From contig NW_006497754.1 in assembly GCF_000471905.2 (NCBI RefSeq), positions 3,808,339-3,872,338 of the forward strand: DNA of 64,000 nt. Direction: 5' to 3'. Made by a program: the position numbers and the translations under genes. Below are positions 49,841-64,000 of this stretch, piece by piece (within the stretch, counting starts at the first letter, position 1; every line of letters begins with the position of its first letter). This DNA is from Amborella trichopoda. Lineage: Eukaryota; Streptophyta; Magnoliopsida; Amborellales; Amborellaceae. The notes below the pieces were generated by a model, which saw nothing but the letters and a program-made list of their open reading frames with translations, searched no databases and was not told the DNA's origin.

Positions 49841-49989
49841 AATATAACAATATAAAGACACAGAGATTCATACGAGGGAGAGATTCAATCTCTGTGCCGC
49901 CCTTGAGCTGCAATATAAAGAACTATAATATACAATATTTAGAAAAAAACAGACACAAACTTTTAATAAAAATTGTGCCGTGTCTAAAA

Positions 49990-50206
49990 TGCATCGGTAA
50001 ATACATATTAGTCTTAACTGCAATATAAAAAAAAAACAGAACATAAACATAATATCTTACCTACGAGCTTGCAGTAAATATCATGTCATCAGTACATACA
50101 TATCAGTCTTAACTGCAGCATAAAAAAGAAACAGAACATAAACATAATATCATCAGTACATACATATCAGTCTTAACTGCAATATAAAAAAGAAACATAA
50201 TATCTT
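49990..50206. repeat. Triplicated ~65-bp unit beside the NLR fragment donor site
   Basis: Three copies of a unit with CATACATATCAGTCTTAACT, GCAATATAAAAAAGAAACA and ACATAATATC. A larger copy of the exon end and donor (CTTACCTACGAGCTTGCA) also occurs twice (about 50058 and 50204), so the duplication included the NLR splice donor. Confidence 0.75.
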
Positions 50207-50208
50207 AC

Positions 50209-50703
50209 CTACGAGCTTGCAATAAATATCATGTCTCAAAACCTGGATTGCTTTTATAGTAGTTGTTCTTCCCTTCCCGACGCCACGCATGCCATATATT
50301 CCGAAGACCGGAGAACATTTGTGTTCGCTTGAACAGTGCATTGGCCTGGCTTTTATCTCTCTCACATACTCTGGAGTAGGTGATTTTTCCATGTCGAACT
50401 CTGATACGAACCTGCCATTTACCTCTAACTCAAACTTCTTGACGCTCTTGCCCTTGATCTTTGGCCCACTTGCCATTGATCTCTCTAACTCTGTGATTTC
50501 GCCATGTCGGCTACGAGCAACGTGACCAATCCCCTGCATATACTCCTCTTCTGTCTCGCTTTTGTTTGGATTCCATCTACTGCCTCCTCTCTCTTTGCTC
50601 TCTTCTGTCCATCCGCTTTTGTTTGTATTTCATCTACTGCCTCCTCTCTCTGCTGCTTCTGAAGAGCTCTTCTCATTAACCCTTCAGGGTTGGACCTTCT
50701 CAT
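50209..50703 (-). pseudogene. Truncated NLR (NB-ARC P-loop) gene fragment
   Basis: On the minus strand, 50209-50539 encodes a polypeptide containing VFGIYGMRGVGK. This is the P-loop (kinase 1) of plant NB-ARC resistance proteins, whose consensus is GIYGMGGVGKTT. Two extra residues (GR) separate the Walker lysine from the TT pair, so nucleotide binding is doubtful. The exon ends at a good donor (GTAG|GTAAGA at 50208). No RNBS, GLPL, MHD or LRR parts follow. Upstream (50540-50703) is a Lys/Glu/Gln-rich ORF with a roughly 50-base tandem repeat encoding REEAVD-IQTKA twice. Probably a gene fragment carried with the nearby minisatellite; a short expressed gene cannot be ruled out. Confidence 0.5.
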
Positions 50704-50809
50704 TAACCCTCCTGCCCTTCAGCATTCCTGTTGCGGTTTTCAGGGTTGGACAGAAGAAGGTATCCATATCTCATAGAGAGACCGCTGTAGTTTATAAGGC
50801 GGCGCAATA

Positions 50810-52454
50810 GATAAGGTAGCCGGTTTCTATGCGGCCAGCCCGCGTAGTGTAGAAATGCGGGCTTGGAAAAAATTTTGAAAATTAAAAATTATAAATAAGA
50901 ATAATGATTACCGGATCTAAAATAAAAAAACATTTGAACCGTTATGGACCATCTTTATGCATCTATCTTTAAGATGGATGCTTTACGCCTTTAGACTGTC
51001 CAGGAAACAATTTTCCATAGTTACAATATCTAACTCTCCTATTTCTAGGGCATACGACTGCCCTAGCTTAGAATCTATTCGTTACTATGGTTGGTCCAAC
51101 GTTCCAAGGAACCAATACATTTAAAAAAAAACATAGGGGCCAGTGTGATTTAAGAAACATAATTTCAATTACATTAACAAAAAAAAATAAAAAGGTAAAA
51201 TATGGGTGCATGGAACATAATAGAAATAAAATGGTTCAATATTGTATCCATTAAACTGCCCCACAAATGCTAAAAAAATAAATAAATAAATAAACCGGTT
51301 CCATGTTTCAAAGAACTAGTTGTAAACCTATAATAACAACAACAAAAAAAAATCTCACCATATAATTTGTGAAAATATGGATCAAAGAATAATTCCTTAA
51401 ATCCCACCTATACAAATTTCCTTTATTTTTTTTCAAAAATATGGCAACCGTTATAATTATCCATTTTAAGAAGAAGAATTATTATAACAGGAGACATTGT
51501 TAAAGTTGGTACTATTATTTTATGTACCCTGCACATGTCCACTTGATGATATTTTCTTGGGTTGCTTAATAAATTATGGGACCAATGCAACTATCCATGT
51601 GAACCCATTCATTAAGTTTTTGCTTGTCTTGTCATAAAATAAAATAAAGGTGTGAGTGAAACAGGGCTATAAAAGTATTTTTTATAAATTAAAGTTCATG
51701 GAAATTGTTTTTTTTGACAAGGTTATATAAGAAGGGAAAAATTTATATAGAGCCGAGGCTCTAAACAATCAAGCTAGAGCCTACTTCAAAATTTTCACTA
51801 AAAAGGATTGTTTTGATGCTCAAATATCTTCAAATTGATCATCTCAACATCAAGATGCATGGACATGAGAAAAAACTAGATTTCAAGTTTTGGAAATAGT
51901 TTATTTTGTAATACATTTTTGGACTGTTAATTTTTAAGATTTTTAAACTTTCACAGAATTGTCGATCTACACTATTTTTGAAACTTTAAACTAGATTTTC
52001 AAGGTTTCATAGACCTGTCGATCTACATTATTTTTGAAGCTTTAAGCTTTATAAATAATATAAAAATATATTTTAAGACCGTCACAAAGATTTCCATTTG
52101 ATAGGTTTTAATTTGATTGTATAAAATGAAACTTAAAACGTTGTGCTATGAAAACCTAACTCCACTGACTTGACACTGCGGCCTTGGTGCCAGTACTGTA
52201 GTCGTAAAAAAAGAAGTCCTCTTATTTTCTGGAATGCTAAAGCGCTATCTCAAGATAATGGTTGCTTTATACTTGTTTCCCCTATAATGAGTACAGTTAG
52301 TGTGTATAAGCCAAATTTGATCTCAGATACCTAAAACTAGAAGGTTAATTCTTATCTCACATGTCCAATGGGCTAGAACAACGAGATCTATATGCACCAT
52401 GGTTGCTTCAGTTTAGGAGAGAGAAAGTAAGCAAGCAAGAGAGAAAATGGGTGG
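50810..52454. other. Intergenic AT-rich sequence
   Basis: No supported gene. Family C copy 3 occupies 51735-52105. The rest shows A-runs and TAAA repeats (about 51275-51293) only. Confidence 0.6.
51735..52105 (-). repeat. Dispersed repeat family C, copy 3
   Basis: Reverse-strand copy: GAGCCGAGGCTCTAAACAAT, TCATCTCAACATCAAGATGC and a GTCACAAAGATTTCC end. The part around TTTCACAGAATTGTCGATCT is repeated again some 60 bases on (TTTCATAGACCTGTCGATCT), an internal duplication copy 1 lacks. Confidence 0.65.
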
Positions 52455-52590
52455 AATTTTTTTTTTTTTTGGTAGTTCAATGGGGAAGGTCTTTGCCCGT
52501 TTTTCAATTAGTTTAGAAGTTAGTTTTTTTTTTTTTTAAGTGTTATTGTAGCAGTGTTAGTGAGAATAGAAACCACAATATGAAAACCGA
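52455..52590 (+). repeat. Dispersed repeat family D, copy 2
   Basis: Aligns with the 2.4-kb copy through GTTCAATGGGGAAGG, GCCCGTTTTTCAATTAG, GTAGCAGTGTTAGTG and GAAACCACAAT. Two T-runs in it may be slippage expansions. Confidence 0.5.
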
Positions 52591-52774
52591 ATAAAATTTA
52601 TTTGCAATATAAAATAAAAATAAATTCTTAAATTCATTTCTTTTGCTTGCGAATTTTTTTTTTCAAGGAATACAGTCGGTCAAATTAAAATGAGAGACCG
52701 GCAGTAAGATCTCCTTACAAGAAACTTAGAAATAAGTTTTTCATGGATTATAGAGGATTAGGTTAAAAAAAAGG

Positions 52775-53391
52775 GAAAATAACATATATGACATAATTAC
52801 TGTGAAATTTCCGTTATTATATGCATACCCATTTTTTTAACTTCATAACATTAAAAAAAAAAAAAGATGGAAGTGCCCTTTTCAATTTTTGAAAACCGAA
52901 TTGGGTTATTTTTAGGTTTTTCAAAAACCGAAAAGGTAAGCCTTTTCGGTTTTTGAAAAATCGAAAAGTAACCCAATTTGGTTTTTCAAAAATCGAAATT
53001 GGGTTTCATCAATAGTAACCTAATTCTAATCTATCTTTTAAAAAACCTAAAATACGACATTTTTGGTTATTTCAAAAACTGAAAATCTCTTTCTAGTAAA
53101 TTGTTTAGTAAGTTACTAAAAAATGAAAGATAATTTTTGGTTTTTTGAAAAACCAAAAATATCTAATTTTTGGTTTTTGGATAACCGAAAACACGACATT
53201 TCATTTTTTTCAAAAAACTGAAATTCAGTTAAATTACTGGAAAATGAAAGATAATTTTACATTTTTGAAAAATCGCAAATATCCCATTTTCAATTTTTTA
53301 TAAAGTTGACAAAATGAATATGCATGTAATAACAAAGCATCACAGTAATTCCGTAATAACACTAAATATAACGGATATATACATTATTTTC
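52775..53391. mobile_element. TIR element with palindromic interior, about 0.6 kb
   Basis: The outer ends are inverted repeats of about 70-85 bases: GAAAATAACATATATGAC, ATAATTACTGTGA and TTATATGCATACCCATTTTT at left match the reverse complement of the right end. The interior is a run of TTTTCGGTTTTTGAAAAA/TCGAAAA modules in both orientations. One block forms a 51-bp stem (52886-52936 with 52941-52992) with a 4-base loop. No coding, no clear target duplication. Confidence 0.75.
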
Positions 53392-53924
53392 TTCAGAGAA
53401 AATTTTATTTCCCATTTTCAAATAAATGTAAGACTTGAAATTTAAAAAATTTTTTATTTTTGTTGAAATATTATTTTTGGAAAAATGAATGCCCTTTATA
53501 TTTTGTGAAATAATTTTATACTGCTCATTATCTATTAATTATATTTTAATAGCCAGTAAATGTTTATGTAAGGCATCAACTTTGTACTATAAAAGTAAAG
53601 GTACCTCAAGATGTATAGAAATGAAACAATAAAGTATTGTAAGTCCTAATGCATGTTATAACATATTTTTTTGATCATCCATTTGCAATATTTTAAGTGT
53701 TCATAGATTTACTCATCTATACCATTTTTAAAACTTTCAATTTCATAGGCATTGAATCTTCGATTAGGATTCAGATGTGCATTTTATAAATTAAGGTTGA
53801 TATAATAAATAAAGAATGCACTTTCTATAAGGATTGTCTATAATGTAACTATTTATCTCTTATACATGAAAATCACTATATATTCGCTAATTAGTTGAGA
53901 ATGATTAACTTCTCCAAATAAATT

Positions 53925-54095
53925 TCATCATCATCTGAAATTTTTTTCCAACTATTTGTGATCAGTTAAACAAATCCTGATCTACGATTCTGCTATATCA
54001 AAAGTCATACCATAAGTCCCCATATCTTTTTTCATTACTCCCAATCTTGTCTTTTGACACCTACCCCTTGCTCTTTTTGAGCCTTCACTAATTCA
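53925..54095 (-). mobile_element. RTE-type LINE 3' end next to the IleRS 3' end
   Basis: It follows the same layout as the 22.4- and 31.1-kb copies: TCATCATC tail, CAACTATTTGTGATCAG, AAAAGTCATACCATAAGT, GCTCTTTTTGAGCCTTCACT. More diverged; no coding left. It ends about 140 bases from the IleRS stop, so it may lie in or beside the 3' UTR. Confidence 0.55.
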
Positions 54096-54231
54096 AATGA
54101 TAAACTAATCCACTCAAAGAATGTACATTTCCACAATGAAGGACCAAAAAACCCTAATTCAATCAAACTCCACGTACATTTCCATGGAGCACTTAAGAAT
54201 AAAAACTGTGTGTGTGTGTATGTGTGGGGAT

Positions 54232-63147
<8,916 letters not shown>

Positions 63148-63239
63148 CTGCAGTGTAAGAAAAACCCTTCATTAATGACACAGAAATAGGATACCAGTTT
63201 TGAAACATCTAAAAAGTCATGTAAAAGAACAAACTCTGG

Positions 63240-63325
63240 ATATCTGGCCTTTTAGCCGTGTGGTTAGGTCAAAAGGGGTACAACATTATGGTCTAAAGTT
63301 CGAATTCTAATTTACCCACCCGATA
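63240..63325 (+). repeat. tRNA-like SINE fragment candidate
   Basis: TAGCCGTGTGG (about 63253) resembles a pol III A box and AGTTCGAATTC (about 63298) a B box, with near-tRNA spacing. No cloverleaf closes well and no anticodon arm is convincing. Read as a SINE head or tRNA relic inside the IleRS intron. Confidence 0.3.
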
Positions 63326-64000
63326 AGATTCAGAACTAGAATTACAGTGCTTCCAGATAAACAAACTCTATGAGACAGTTACTTGCCCAGATCAGTAGAT
63401 CAGAGAATAGCGGAAATTTGCTTTTCAAGAATCAAAACATAGACAGTTACAAACTTAAAGAAACATTCAGTTATCTTAATGTGAATCAAAAAAAAAAAAG
63501 GAAGAAAAAACACCAAGATATTCCTGGCATTGACAGAACATATTCCAAACCAACTAGTTTAATATGCGAAGCACAAAGAAAACAACTAGGGGGCACAGAA
63601 CATGACTCCCAAGAAATCATGATGCACTCCTAGTACAGATCGGGATTCCAAAATATAGAAATCAAGATCCCTTTCCAGGAGGGCAGGAGCAAGATCCCCG
63701 AGCAGGATTGCCACCTATTTGGAAGATCCTGTAACAGTGGCATTAACAGAGTAAGAGGCATGCTCTCTGCTAGCAATATGAATAACCAAATTTAATCATC
63801 ACATAGAAAATTCAAACTTTATTTTTTTGCTAAACTGAAACTGAAACCTCAAATAAGTAAAATCAATAAGCTTAATAGCAGAGGGAACAACGTAACTTGC
63901 TACAAATGCTCCTTTCCTTATTCCTTGGTGAGAGCCAGTCTCACCCTCCCTAAGTTCCCAGCCCCATGATGTCCATGATGTTTTCAATTTTTTAAAACAA
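63326..64000. other. IleRS intron at the right edge
   Basis: No exon of the synthetase is recognised upstream of 63147 within the window; the WCISRQ-type block expected before DxWFDSG is absent. The intron therefore runs to or past base 64000. Confidence 0.55.

Noticed and set aside
63240-63325. Functional tRNA gene
   Set aside because: Only A/B-box-like motifs are present; no stable cloverleaf or acceptor stem could be paired.

Overview
This is nuclear DNA of a flowering plant. Two conserved nuclear genes with many GT-AG introns sit in AT-rich DNA full of plant transposon relics (Stowaway and hAT elements, L1 and RTE LINEs, pararetrovirus and LTR fossils). The species cannot be fixed from sequence alone. 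Several introns exceed 5 kb, which fits a plant with transposon-swollen introns.

Layout. Bases 1-8.2 kb are intergenic: AT and GGT repeats, a TIR element, a long near-perfect hairpin, a decayed Caulimoviridae-like copy (about 3.5-6.4 kb), and a Stowaway MITE split by an RTE LINE. From 8.4 to 37.0 kb on the + strand lies a complete 15-exon gene for a type I protein arginine methyltransferase of the CARM1/PRMT4 family. Its exons sum to 1629 bp (542 codons plus stop) with every phase matching. Two of its 14 introns use a GC donor. Introns 2, 3, 9 and 12 (2.9-6.7 kb) carry most of the transposon debris, including a recognisable hAT (DUF659) transposase relic. From 37.0 to 54.2 kb is intergenic DNA. 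It holds MITEs, an L1 tail, a 0.9-kb higher-order tandem array bounded by a 19-bp direct repeat, an unrecognised decayed coding-like stretch, a 2.2-kb mosaic minisatellite with G-quadruplex motifs, a truncated NLR P-loop exon, and a TIR element with a palindromic interior. From 54.2 kb to the right edge, on the - strand, are the last nine exons of an organelle-type isoleucyl-tRNA synthetase (OVA2-like). They run from the DxWFDSG region through KMSKS to the C-terminal zinc finger; the 5' half lies beyond the window.

The two genes are housekeeping genes facing each other and need not share a pathway: PRMT4 methylates histones and other proteins, and IleRS charges organellar tRNA-Ile. I found no new multi-gene system. 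The most unusual items are the repeat structures at 42, 48 and 53 kb, the hairpin at 2.2 kb, the dated nested insertion at 6.9-7.7 kb, and the two GC-AG introns.
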